64,000 bases of DNA from Paenibacillus aceti. GTDB taxonomy: Bacteria > Bacillota > Bacilli > Paenibacillales > Paenibacillaceae. The notes beneath the pieces were generated by a model, which made no database searches, was not told where the DNA came from, and saw only the letters and a program-made list of their open reading frames with translations. The stretch covers positions 5,446,135 through 5,510,134 of the forward strand of contig NZ_KZ987724.1 in NCBI RefSeq assembly GCF_003614185.1. Reading direction: 5' to 3'. Shown here one piece after another: positions 16,913 through 25,054 of this stretch; position 1 is the stretch's first letter; the number at the start of each line of letters is the position of its first letter. Made by a program: the position numbers and the translations under genes.

Positions 16913-17263
16913 ATGCAATCCATTTACGATCGAATTGAATCGTTAATCAAAATGCGAGGAATGACCAAGAAATCATTCTGCGAGGAAGTCAGCATTAGTA
17001 CAGGAAACTTGGGAGATTGGAAAAGAGGAAAATCGACACCGAGTACGAATAAACTAGTTGAAATTGCCTCTTTCTTCGATGTTAGCCTCGATTGGCTTAT
17101 ATTAGGCAAGGAGCAGCAGGATATATACCTGAAGGAAAATATGGAGTCCTACTCATGGGATGAGCTAAGAGAGAATGTGTCATTGTCGGAAAAAGAAAAG
17201 GAATTTATTATGGAGTACATTAACTTTACACGATACCGGAGACAGCAGTCTTGCGATAAATAA
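16913..17263 (+). CDS. XRE-family transcriptional regulator
   Basis: The protein is 116 aa, with ATG at 16913 after GGAAGGCGG. An N-terminal Cro/CI-type HTH (residues about 5-60, MTKKSFCEEVSISTGNLGDWKRGKSTPSTNKLVEIASFFDVSLDWLI) is followed by an acidic helical tail (SWDELRENVSLSEKEKEFIMEYINF). It probably represses a local or unlinked promoter; targets are unknown. Confidence 0.82.
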   Translation: MQSIYDRIESLIKMRGMTKKSFCEEVSISTGNLGDWKRGKSTPSTNKLVEIASFFDVSLDWLILGKEQQDIYLKENMESYSWDELRENVSLSEKEKEFIMEYINFTRYRRQQSCDK

Positions 17264-17379
17264 ACGTACTAAGCTTTTCTGATGCGCTGAGGCAAGAAAT
17301 GCAGGCCTGTAAATCCATGAGGATTGACGGGCTTGCCAGCATCCATTAGCGATAAACCAAGCATATTTCAAAAAGAACG

Positions 17380-17408
17380 TTTACTTTTCGAAATATTCGG
17401 TGTATAAT
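17380..17408 (+). promoter_or_regulatory. Promoter of tRNA-Leu
   Basis: TTTACT, a 17-nt spacer and a perfect TATAAT (17403-17408) lie about 30 bp before the tRNA. Confidence 0.6.
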
Positions 17409-17437
17409 AAAAGAGTTGCTGAAAAAGTTAATAATAT

Positions 17438-17520
17438 GCGGTAGTGGTGGAATGGCAGACACGCTATCTTGAGGGGGTAGTGGGCGTACGCCCGTGGAGG
17501 TTCGAGTCCTCTCTACCGCA
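17438..17520 (+). tRNA. tRNA-Leu (anticodon GAG)
   Basis: The 7-bp acceptor stem GCGGTAG pairs with CTACCGC. The D-arm contains GTGGAATGGCAGAC, the anticodon arm CTATC-TTGAGGG-GGTAG reads GAG, and there is a long type II variable arm (TGGGCGTACGCCCGT). The T-arm is GGAGG-TTCGAGT-CCTCT. The discriminator base is A and CCA is not encoded. The long variable arm and A73 fit leucine. Confidence 0.96.
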
Positions 17521-17527
17521 TTAATGA

Positions 17528-17562
17528 TAAAAGATTCTTACTTAAAAGTAAGAATCTTTTAT
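17528..17562 (+). terminator. Terminator after tRNA-Leu
   Basis: AAAAGATTCTTACTT and its exact complement form a 15-bp hairpin ending in TTTT, directly downstream of the tRNA. Confidence 0.85.
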
Positions 17563-17819
17563 TGCTTTTTGGGGTATGATGAACTGTATGACACTCGTTC
17601 GTTGTAGGTTGATGAAAACGCTTGAATTTATTATTTTTCTGAACTTTGCTGATCGGGCAGGCCTTGACAATTGGATTCAAGTTGACATGTAGTGAAAAAT
17701 TATTTAATATGACTTAGGTACAAAAGTGAGAGTTCCAAAAGTCAAGCTTTGTTTGTAAAGATGATTTTTTGAACTTCCGCTTGAACAGCTTTTCTAATTT
17801 AATAAAACGGGTGATGACG

Positions 17820-18098
17820 ATGTCTTACAGACCAAGTATTCAGAATGTGTCCATAGCCGGAAGCAACGAGAAGGAAGGATTGTACGAATTTGCCGTGAAA
17901 TTGGCCGATGGAACGCAGTGCAGAGTATTTTATCACCGTTTTCCAGAATGGCGCCTGACCAACATTAACCGACTGCAAAAGACGCCATGTCCGGTATGCC
18001 GTAAGGACTACATTTGCAATTGCATGGAGGGCTTTGCGGAAGAATTCCATAGCCAGCTTGTAGGCGATCAATGGATCGAGAAGCTGCTAGCGGAATAA
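17820..18098 (+). CDS. Small hypothetical protein with zinc-knuckle-like cysteines
   Basis: I place the start at ATG 17820 (MSYRPSIQNVSIAG), giving about 92 aa. The upstream in-frame TTG/ATG codons lack a ribosome site, and only a weak GGGTGA precedes this one. It contains CPVCRKDYICNC (about residues 61-72), a compact Cys4 cluster likely to bind metal, and an aromatic-rich N-terminal half. No catalytic motif. A terminator follows at 18112-18153. Confidence 0.6.
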   Translation: MSYRPSIQNVSIAGSNEKEGLYEFAVKLADGTQCRVFYHRFPEWRLTNINRLQKTPCPVCRKDYICNCMEGFAEEFHSQLVGDQWIEKLLAE

Positions 18099-18111
18099 GC
18101 TGCGCGGGATG

Positions 18112-18153
18112 AAGAATACGGGGGAGAGCTACTCCTTCGTATTCTTTTTTTAT
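18112..18153 (+). terminator. Rho-independent terminator
   Basis: GAATACGGGGGAG and CTCCTTCGTATTC form a stem with loop AGCTA, followed by seven T. It ends the Cys-cluster gene. Confidence 0.75.
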
Positions 18154-18213
18154 TTCTCTGAGCGGGGGATACTATGCAAGTTCTCCTATGTTCCCTGCTC
18201 CTCCGGGCACGAA

Positions 18214-18392
18214 CCTGCATAAATGCAGGTTTTATCGCCTCCCAGCCCCTATTCTTAAGGAATTCCTGCAAATGTGCAGGCTTTTCCTCCATTTTACGTG
18301 GAAACAGTCCAGCATGATGGAAATACCTGCATTCTAGCAGGAATTTAACGTTGCGGGTCGGATTATTGGTGAAATTCCTGCATAAATGCAGG
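18214..18392. repeat. Array of four CCTGCA..TGCAGG palindromes
   Basis: Four copies of a 16-bp palindrome lie at 18214-18229, 18265-18280, 18326-18341 and 18377-18392. They have CCTGC and GCAGG arms and a variable 6-bp centre; three are followed by TTT or CTTT. Start-to-start spacing is 51, 61 and 51 bp, close to whole helical turns. No gene overlaps them. They look like REP-type dispersed repeats or an operator array. Confidence 0.65.
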
Positions 18393-18409
18393 CTTTCGTA
18401 TTTACCGGC

Positions 18410-18745
18410 TCGGCCCCCTAGATCTGGAGTCTAGCCCAACAAAAAGGCTTTGCTCGCAGGCCGCCAGCTGTAATGAAACTAGGTAACGCTATTTGTGCCC
18501 AAAATCGGCATTTGGGATTCTAACGAAACTGAGGATTGCTATTGGAGTGAATTAGGCACCTAGAGGGGGGATTTCGCCGGAATAACGATATGGAGTAGCG
18601 TTAAAATTTTTTTATCGCTGTTTTTGAGTAAATAACGCTCTCTAGTTTCGTTAAAGATCCAACAGTTTGAGCCATCCCTTTACCTGTTCCCGCTCCTTTT
18701 TGTACTAGTATGAAAGAAGGATTATAATTAAGCTAATGAGAGTAG
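18410..18745. other. Gene-free segment with second repeat type
   Basis: No gene is seen. The motif GAAACTA..TAACGCTATT and its inverted relatives (AACGAAACTGAGGATTGCTATT, TAACGCTCTCTAGTTTCGTTA) occur about four times between 18475 and 18655 in both orientations. I take them as degenerate dispersed repeats. Confidence 0.4.
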
Positions 18746-18761
18746 CGGGGAGGGGTCCTTG

Positions 18762-19190
18762 ATGCCAAAAGCAAGAATGAGTGATGATGCAGTCGTGTTG
18801 TTCGATGGCGTATGTGTTCTATGCCAGGGGGCTGTGAAATTCATCATTAAGCGTGACCCTCACGGCTGCTGTAAGTTCGCAGCGATGCAATCCGAACTGG
18901 GCCAGCAATTGCTGCGTCAGAATGGAGCAACAGGGATTGATGGCGTGCAGATGGATACCATGTTCCTATTGGAAAATGGCGTCCTATACAATCGTTCTTC
19001 CGCCGCGCTTAGAATTGTCAGGAGACTTCGCTTTCCTTGGCCGCTATTGTATGTGTTTATTTTTGTTCCCCGGGTAGTTAGAGATGCGATGTACCGCTGG
19101 ATCGCCAAGAACAGGTACCGTTGGTTCGGCAAGGCTGAGGCTTGTATGCTGCCCTCCAAGGAAATCCGTGGGCGCTTTTTGGATTTATAG
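18762..19190 (+). CDS. DUF393 / DCC-family thiol-disulfide oxidoreductase-like protein
   Basis: About 142 aa from ATG 18762 (GGGGAGGGG just upstream); the TTG at 18759 is an alternative. It has the family signature VVLFDGVCVLCQGAVKFIIKRDPHG with the CxxC pair (residues about 18-21), FAAMQSELGQQLL, and the C-terminal YRWIAKNRYRWFGK. The fold is thioredoxin-like; a redox role is inferred from the family and the substrate is unknown. Confidence 0.85.
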   Translation: MPKARMSDDAVVLFDGVCVLCQGAVKFIIKRDPHGCCKFAAMQSELGQQLLRQNGATGIDGVQMDTMFLLENGVLYNRSSAALRIVRRLRFPWPLLYVFIFVPRVVRDAMYRWIAKNRYRWFGKAEACMLPSKEIRGRFLDL

Positions 19191-19267
19191 AAATTGAAAT
19201 TGGGACTTGTCCGAACCATTAATCTATGATATCCTGACTGTAAATATTAGGAACTTGAGAACGGTAG

Positions 19268-19312
19268 CACCGTCCATATGACCGAGAGATCGGTATGTGG
19301 GCGGTGTTTTTT
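19268..19312 (+). terminator. Terminator or attenuator before the Tad operon
   Basis: A long stem (CACCGTCCATA and TATGTGGGCGGTG, capped by ACCG-AGAGAT-CGGT) is followed by seven T. It lies only about 30 bp before the CpaE-like start. It may end the DUF393 transcript or attenuate a Tad-operon transcript. Confidence 0.55.
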
Positions 19313-19341
19313 TGTTTTCGGGTAGGGAGGTAGGTGAAGAA

Positions 19342-20487
19342 TTGAACCCCGTTAGACTGGTTCTGGCCGTGCAGGACGAATTGTATATGGAGCCTTTTTT
19401 ACAATATGTCCACGGTTCAGAGTTTGAGCGGCGGCTTATTATTACAGGCTTCAGCCAGCAGGATGCTTTCGTGAAGTATATGAAGGATTCGGGTGAACTG
19501 GTAGATGTTTTGCTGGCTGAACCGGGATTTCTGGATCATTTAGAGGCTACGAAGTCGGGACGTTTGACAGCTATTACTCTATGTGAGCGGGAGGAGTCTG
19601 TCTCGGGATTAAGTCTCCCTAAATATCAGCCCTTGCATCAATTGCTGTCCGCCGTGTGGAGCATAGCTCAAGGAGATCTCGGCAAGAAGGAGGGTTCGGA
19701 AGGTAAAGCGGATGTGATCGGTGTCCATTCAGTGGTTGGTGGGCTGGGCAAGACGACAGTGGCTTTGAATATCGCGAGGCAATTGGCTGTCGAGGGGGCT
19801 AAGGTATTTTATTTAAATCTGGAGACTGTTAGTAACAAGCTTCTCTTTGAAGGACAGAATGCCTATGAAGGGCAGCCGGGGGGATTAGCACGTCTGCTCT
19901 ATGATTTGAAGGCTGCGGCGGAAGAACAACAGCTCCCGAAGTTGCCTATCTCTGCTTATGCCAGCAGACATCCGCTGCTTCAGGGGGATACCTTTGCTCC
20001 GTTGGATAATTTGAATGAAATGCTTGAATTGCAGCGTCAGGAGGCGGTAGATCTAATTGAATTCATCGCCGCAAGCGGCCTTTATGATGCCGTTATTGTC
20101 GATTCGGATTCGTACCCGAACGGCAGGGCTGAAGCGGTGCTGGAGCGCGCAGATAAGCTGGTCTGGCTCGTTGCGGATGACGAGAATGTCATGCGTAAGA
20201 CAGGGCTGTGGTTTCACCATTTAGAGCATTCTCACCCGGCATTATATAGCGACATCATGAAAAAATCTTTACTGACGGTAAACCGATACGTGGGCGAAAT
20301 GACGACCTCCTTGCCAGTGAGTGGGATGATGATTGAAGTGATGCTCTCCTACATATCCGCTTGGAAGAACGGAATCAGGCAGGCTTCAGCGCTCTATTCT
20401 CCGCTCTATCAGCGTGACGTACAGCAGCTCTGCCGTCGACTCTATAGGGATACTGGAGTCCTTCAAGGAGGGAACGGAGCAAGATGA
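19342..20487 (+). CDS. CpaE/TadZ-like ATPase of the Tad/Flp pilus system
   Basis: About 381 aa from TTG 19342, which is 11 nt after GGGAGG; the frame is open further upstream, but without a ribosome site. The N-terminal domain (about 1-110) resembles an atypical receiver (VRLVLAVQDELYMEPFLQY). The MinD/ParA-type ATPase domain has a deviant Walker A (VHSVVGGLGKTTVALNIARQL, residues about 126-146) and a weak Walker B (DAVIVDSDS). TadZ/CpaE proteins position the pilus machine at the membrane. Its stop overlaps the cpaF ATG by 4 nt (ATGA), so the two genes are coupled. Confidence 0.75.
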   Translation: MNPVRLVLAVQDELYMEPFLQYVHGSEFERRLIITGFSQQDAFVKYMKDSGELVDVLLAEPGFLDHLEATKSGRLTAITLCEREESVSGLSLPKYQPLHQLLSAVWSIAQGDLGKKEGSEGKADVIGVHSVVGGLGKTTVALNIARQLAVEGAKVFYLNLETVSNKLLFEGQNAYEGQPGGLARLLYDLKAAAEEQQLPKLPISAYASRHPLLQGDTFAPLDNLNEMLELQRQEAVDLIEFIAASGLYDAVIVDSDSYPNGRAEAVLERADKLVWLVADDENVMRKTGLWFHHLEHSHPALYSDIMKKSLLTVNRYVGEMTTSLPVSGMMIEVMLSYISAWKNGIRQASALYSPLYQRDVQQLCRRLYRDTGVLQGGNGAR

Positions 20488-21356
20488 CAGAGGAGAAGTT
20501 CGCTCAGATCCGGGCAGAGATTCGCTCCGGTCTTGATGTTACTTCGACGCTTCAGGATGAGCAATTAATGGACTATATCGAGCAGCATGTGCTCCGGGAT
20601 AATCGGCTGTCCAATCTTACCGCATCGGACAAGCGAAAATGGGTTCGCCGGCTATATGACTCGTTTCGGGGTCTGGATGTACTGCAGCCGTTGGTGGAAG
20701 ACCGTACAGTATCTGAGATTATGATCAACAGCCATGAAGAGATCTTTGCCGAGCAAAATGGTAAGGTGCGCAAGCTTGCGCTCCGCTTCGAATCACAGGA
20801 AAGATTGGAGGATATTATCCAGAGTATCGTTTCCGGGGTAAATCGGGTCGTGAATGAATCGTCTCCGATTGTGGATGCCAGATTGAAGGACGGTTCCCGG
20901 GTCAACATCGTACTGCCGCCGATTGCACTGAAAGGGCCGACTATGACGATTCGTAAATTTCCCGAGCGTCCGCTCACCATGCAGCAGCTGATCGAGAAGG
21001 AGTCACTCAGCGAGGAGGCGGCCCGCCTCCTGCAGACTTTGGTTCGCAGCAAATACAATATTTTCATTAGCGGGGGTACAGGCTCGGGGAAGACGACCTT
21101 CTTGAATGCTCTGTCACGATTTATTCCCACGGATGAACGGGTAATTACGATTGAGGATTCAGCAGAGCTGCAGATCGTGACGCTGCCGAACTTGGTATCA
21201 CTGGAGACTCGCAACGCGAACACGGAGGGCAAGGGAGAGATTACGATTCGCGATTTGATCCGTTCTTCTCTGCGGATGCGGCCTGACCGGATTATCGTGG
21301 GTGAGGTCAGAGGCAGGGAGGCGCTGGATATGCTGCATGCTATAATTAACAAATAG
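20484..21356 (+). pseudogene. cpaF: cpaF/tadA secretion ATPase, 5' part, cut by an integrated element
   Basis: 290 codons remain of a protein that is normally 380-450. It contains the N-terminal three-helix region, Walker A (GGTGSGKTT, about 198-206), the Asp box (VITIEDSAELQI) and Walker B (MRPDRIIVGEVRG). It should continue with Met-Leu-Gln-Ala-Met-Asn-Thr-Gly-His-Asp-Gly-Ser and the His box. Instead, after Met-Leu-His the reading enters element 1 (His-Ala-Ile-Ile-Asn-Lys-stop), the stop lying in the attP arm. Codons for Gln-Ala-Met-Asn-Thr-Gly-His-Asp-Gly-Ser reappear at 42256-42285. The His box is missing, so the fragment should not power a pilus until the elements excise. Confidence 0.93.
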
Positions 21357-21357
21357 G
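21332..21357 (+). other. attL of element 1
   Basis: The cpaF half-site ends at CA (21336-21337). The element half follows: nine bases, then TAACAAATAGG (21347-21357). That arm is the exact complement of CCTATTTGTTA at 42236-42246, which also lies nine bases from CA at 42256-42257. Confidence 0.9.
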
Positions 21358-21372
21358 ACACGGAGTGATAAA

Positions 21373-21582
21373 ATGTATAACGTTAGATTAAATTCCATTG
21401 AACAATTAGTTTTCTTTATGGATACTAAGGGAATGGTTTCAATTGAGTATGGTGAAGAAATCGAAACAGGTTTAATAGAATTAGTTACTGAAGAGCTGAT
21501 TAAAGTGAATGGGATTTATTTTTTTTGGGAATACTGCAATATTTATTTTTCATTGACCTCATCCTGTAAATCAGAAAGGTAG
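21373..21582 (+). CDS. Small hypothetical protein at the element 1 left end
   Basis: The protein is 69 aa, with ATG at 21373 after GGAGTGATAAA and a stop 8 nt before the recombinase start. It has an acidic middle (EYGEEIETGLIELVTEELIKVNG) and an aromatic C-terminal half. Its position between attL and the recombinase, in the same direction, suggests co-expression, possibly as a recombination directionality factor or regulator. That is inference only; no motif supports it. Confidence 0.55.
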   Translation: MYNVRLNSIEQLVFFMDTKGMVSIEYGEEIETGLIELVTEELIKVNGIYFFWEYCNIYFSLTSSCKSER

Positions 21583-21590
21583 GAAATCCA

Positions 21591-23375
21591 TTGAAAGTTA
21601 CGTTTTACGCAAGAGTAAGTAGTGATAGCGAGGAACAAAAAAAATCTATACAGTCTCAAATATCGTATTTTAATGATTATATAGAAAGAAATGGATATGA
21701 ACGTGTTGAAGAGGGAATATTTTATAGGAAGGACGGGACATGTGAACTTACTGAAGGGTACTATGTAGATGAAGGCTATTCTGGAGCTAAGTCATATAGA
21801 CATAGAAAAGCCTTTCAAGAAATGATGAAGGATGCTAAACAAAGAAAATTTGAAATGCTCTTTGTTAAAGATATAAAGAGATTTGGTCGAAATGTTCGTG
21901 AAACATTAGAATGTATTGCAGAACTAAAGAAAAATAATATTGGTGTATATTTTGATGATATTCAGGCTAATACACTAAAAAAAGATGATGAATTTAAAAT
22001 AAATATGTTCGCTGCACTGGCTGAACAAGAATCTACTTCTAAGAGTTCAAGTGTTCATTTTGGAAAAATGCAAGGATTTAAGAAAGGAAAGTGGGGAGGG
22101 AAAAAACCCTACGGCTATAATATCAAAGAAGGAAAATTAGTAATTAAAGATGAGGAAGCAAAAATAGTTAAAATAATTTTTGATTTATACATAAATCAGG
22201 GAATGGGCTTAAGGAGCATTGCAATGAAGTTAAATGAACAGGGGATTCCAACCCAGTCAGGTAAAAATGTTTGGGATCAAAGTTTAATTTCAAAGTTATT
22301 ATCAAACAAAGTTTATACGGGTGAGATTAGAAATCATAGAACTAGAAAAACTGATATTAATTTAAATATTATTGAAAAGGTTCCTCCTGAAAAACAAATT
22401 ATTGTTCAAGATGAATCAATTAGAATAATCGATGATGAGTTATTTAATCGTGTACAAATAGAGAAAGATAAAAGACTCAAGATGCACGGGAATTTTAATT
22501 TGAAGAAAACATTAGTTATTCATGAAGACGGATCGGAAGAATTCGTTTCGAAGAATACATTAAAACGATCGGATACTAGGTATTCTAACAAACATATATT
22601 TTCAAATTTATTAAAATGTGGAAATTGTGGTGGGAGTTTGAGAAGAAAGGTTCAGAATAACCCTACTAAGACTTATATACTTTGGTTTTGTAGGAATAAT
22701 GATCAATTTGGAAAATATAAATGCTCGGAGAGAAATTTACAACATGAACAAGAACTACTAGAGAATATTCAAGAAGAAATAAGGGCATATAAAGATTTAA
22801 ATATTATTTGGGAGCGTTATTTTAGCTATTATTTGTATCTAAAATACGAGACAACGGAATCAGATGAATCAATTTCAGAATTGAATGAGGGATTAAAAAA
22901 GTTAGAGAATAGGAGACAACAAATTCTTGATTTATATCTTGAAGGGAAGATAGAAAAAGAACATTACGAAGTAGTATATGAACAAGTAAATAATGATATT
23001 TCAGATATAAAAGAAAAAATCAATAGGCAAGTATATAAAGAAAAAATGATTTCTGAAGATGTATTACGCTTTAAACATTTTATTGAAAAAATCAATAGTG
23101 TTGATGTAGATAATTTATCTAATACAACCTTACGTGAAATTTTTGAATGTATAGTAATTAATACAAAAGATGGATTTAGGGATTACTCCTTGAAATGGAA
23201 GTTTATGGGCACTTCGTTTGATGAATTAGATTTGGCACTCAAAGAGAATATTAGATTCAGAAAAAAAAGAATAGGAATCCAAAACAATGGAACTGTTGAA
23301 GAGGAACTAAGTGAAGAAGAGGTAGAAGCTATGATGAGTGAAATAGAATTATATGCTGAACCTTATTTAATCTAG
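21591..23375 (+). CDS. Large serine recombinase, integrase of element 1
   Basis: The protein is 594 aa from TTG 21591 (AGGTAGGAAATCCA upstream). The resolvase catalytic domain (1-150) carries the nucleophile Ser10 in YARVSSDSEEQKKSI and the KDIKRFGRNVRETLE segment. A recombinase domain (about 170-285, GKKPYGYNIKEGKLVI) and a zinc-ribbon domain (CGNCGGSLRRK..CRNNDQFGKYKCSE, about 345-385) with a coiled coil follow. It should cut attB in cpaF and attP with 2-bp CA overhangs. AT-rich codon use contrasts with the chromosomal genes to its left. Confidence 0.93.
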   Translation: MKVTFYARVSSDSEEQKKSIQSQISYFNDYIERNGYERVEEGIFYRKDGTCELTEGYYVDEGYSGAKSYRHRKAFQEMMKDAKQRKFEMLFVKDIKRFGRNVRETLECIAELKKNNIGVYFDDIQANTLKKDDEFKINMFAALAEQESTSKSSSVHFGKMQGFKKGKWGGKKPYGYNIKEGKLVIKDEEAKIVKIIFDLYINQGMGLRSIAMKLNEQGIPTQSGKNVWDQSLISKLLSNKVYTGEIRNHRTRKTDINLNIIEKVPPEKQIIVQDESIRIIDDELFNRVQIEKDKRLKMHGNFNLKKTLVIHEDGSEEFVSKNTLKRSDTRYSNKHIFSNLLKCGNCGGSLRRKVQNNPTKTYILWFCRNNDQFGKYKCSERNLQHEQELLENIQEEIRAYKDLNIIWERYFSYYLYLKYETTESDESISELNEGLKKLENRRQQILDLYLEGKIEKEHYEVVYEQVNNDISDIKEKINRQVYKEKMISEDVLRFKHFIEKINSVDVDNLSNTTLREIFECIVINTKDGFRDYSLKWKFMGTSFDELDLALKENIRFRKKRIGIQNNGTVEEELSEEEVEAMMSEIELYAEPYLI

Positions 23376-23407
23376 AGGTTTTCGGGTTGTAAACTGATGT
23401 ATATAAT

Positions 23408-24768
23408 TGAGCGTTTTGCAGTAATCTGAGGCCTTGAGCCGTAAGGATTTTCGGACATAAAAAAGGGACTTCACCCCAACTTGGAGAAGTTTTCAAGTGA
23501 CCAAACCCAAAAACCTCAAGGATGGAGGAAGTCACTTTGTATATTCTCCAAGAATGTCTGTTTTCCTTCGAAGAACTTTTAAAAATTCAACCCAAGGAGA
23601 GATTGCCGATCTTCTTCAGTTCTCTCGATCTGAGACCGTATGCCAAGGAACTGAGAAGCCGTTCACCCCGAGGCGCTGAGGGATACTGCAGACAAGGTAT
23701 TCTACGAGCACTCTTGGCTGCGCCGCTTGAAGGAATAAGTACCTTTTCAGGGTTGCATAAGCGTTTGGATACGGATCTCCGGTTTCGTTATCAGTGTGGT
23801 CTTCCGCTGGATCGAGAAGCTCCTTCCATATCCACATTAAGCCGAGTTTTCTCAGAACTGACGAGAAAGGACTTGGCAAAACGGCTTTTTGAGGATTTGG
23901 TCACACGCTGTCAGCAGGAAGGTATCATAGAAGGCAGTAACGTCGCCATAGACAGCGCCGCTCTCCGCGCTTACGAGAAAAAGCAGCCCAAACGCAAAAG
24001 CGAGCAAACGGGTAATGCGAACTGGGGCGCAAAAATTGATTCCTTCGGCAATAAAATCACATGGTTTGGTTACAAAATTCATCTGGCGGTCGATACGAAA
24101 AGTGAATTGCCGATCGCCTTGGAAGTAACGCCGGCGCATGTCAATGATGGAGAAATGGCGCCGGGCCTGATCGAGAAAACAGCGTCCAGGACGAGCACAC
24201 GATTTTTCATACTCGATGCGGGCTACGACCAAATGAAAGTTTATGAGGCCGCCCGCAACGTCAAGGCACAAGCCATCATTCCCCTTAATCTGCGGGGGGA
24301 GAAGGAACCGCCTGCTGGCATGACCTCGAACGGAACACCGTGCTGTTCCATGGGTTATGCGATGACATACTGGGGAGTTGACGGCGATATGCATAAATTT
24401 CGCTGCCCGCATGCCACGGGTAAAGTCGACTGTCCGCTTGGCATGGCTGCCTGCTCGTCTTCAAACTATGGAATGGTCGTCAAAGTAAATGCGAAGGATG
24501 ATCTCCGGCGATACAGCATCCCTCATCGGGATACAAAGCGTTGGAAGGAACTTTACAATGAACGAACCAGCGTAGAACGCTGCAACTCCCGATTGAAAAC
24601 CTATTTGACGGCAGACGCCGCACATGTCCGGGGCATTCAGAAAGTCACAACTCACCAGTATTTGAATGCCATTGTTCTGCTTGCATCTGCGCTCGCCGTT
24701 TCTCATCATTCAAAACGGGCTGCCGCTTAAAAAACGAGCTGTTCTAAAATTCTGCAAGTCTGCCCTTT
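23408..24768 (+). mobile_element. Insertion sequence inside element 1 (IS4/IS1182-like)
   Basis: One transposase gene is flanked by imperfect inverted ends, near 23408 (GAGCGTTTTGCAGTAATCTG) and, on the complement, near 24768 (GGGCAGACTTGCAGAATTTT). The ends are approximate. GC content is clearly higher than in the surrounding element, so it is a later arrival. It lies between the integrase and replication genes without breaking a recognised gene. Confidence 0.65.
23522..24730 (+). CDS. DDE transposase (IS4/IS1182-type, DUF772 N-terminal domain)
   Basis: The protein is 402 aa. The N-terminal DUF772-like helical domain (about 40-120, YCRQGILRALLAAPLEGISTFSGLHKRL) is followed by a DDE core: Asp144 in VAIDSAALRAY, Asp232 in FILDAGYDQM and Glu352 in RTSVERCNSRLKTY. 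A cysteine-bearing insertion lies at about 274-311. The real start may be TTG 23537, nine bases after GGAGG, rather than ATG 23522, which overlaps that site. All catalytic residues are present. Confidence 0.88.
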   Translation: MEEVTLYILQECLFSFEELLKIQPKERLPIFFSSLDLRPYAKELRSRSPRGAEGYCRQGILRALLAAPLEGISTFSGLHKRLDTDLRFRYQCGLPLDREAPSISTLSRVFSELTRKDLAKRLFEDLVTRCQQEGIIEGSNVAIDSAALRAYEKKQPKRKSEQTGNANWGAKIDSFGNKITWFGYKIHLAVDTKSELPIALEVTPAHVNDGEMAPGLIEKTASRTSTRFFILDAGYDQMKVYEAARNVKAQAIIPLNLRGEKEPPAGMTSNGTPCCSMGYAMTYWGVDGDMHKFRCPHATGKVDCPLGMAACSSSNYGMVVKVNAKDDLRRYSIPHRDTKRWKELYNERTSVERCNSRLKTYLTADAAHVRGIQKVTTHQYLNAIVLLASALAVSHHSKRAAA

Positions 24769-25040
24769 TCTTCACCCATATAATACCATTTTCGAAAATT
24801 ACCCCTTAACGACAGTGAATATGCTATCGCTTCTTCTCTGAAACGGAATTATGCAAAACACTCAATTAAGAAATAAAGAATCAATTTCATAATATCTTTA
24901 ACTGCTTCAATTAAGAGTTATGAAATTGATTCAAATACTAATCGACATTAGATGCTATATTAATAACACATACATTGGTCGTATGTAACTAATATTATTA
25001 TTATGTTTTATTAGTATTTTCTAATGTCTAAATTGACAGA
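24769..25040. other. Gene-free region with inverted repeats, possible replication origin of element 1
   Basis: No gene is seen. GAATCAATTTCATAA (24879-24893) and its exact complement (24918-24932) form a 15-bp stem. ACATAC-7-GTATGT (about 24967-24985) is a second hairpin, and CATTAG and CTAATG pairs flank it. All lie directly upstream of the Rep_trans-like gene, where rolling-circle origins or oriT sites are often found. The origin call is inference. Confidence 0.4.
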
Positions 25041-25054
25041 GGAGAGATGCGATA

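Noticed and set aside
18214-18392. CRISPR array
   Set aside because: The repeats are 16-bp palindromes with variable centres and too few copies; no cas genes are nearby.
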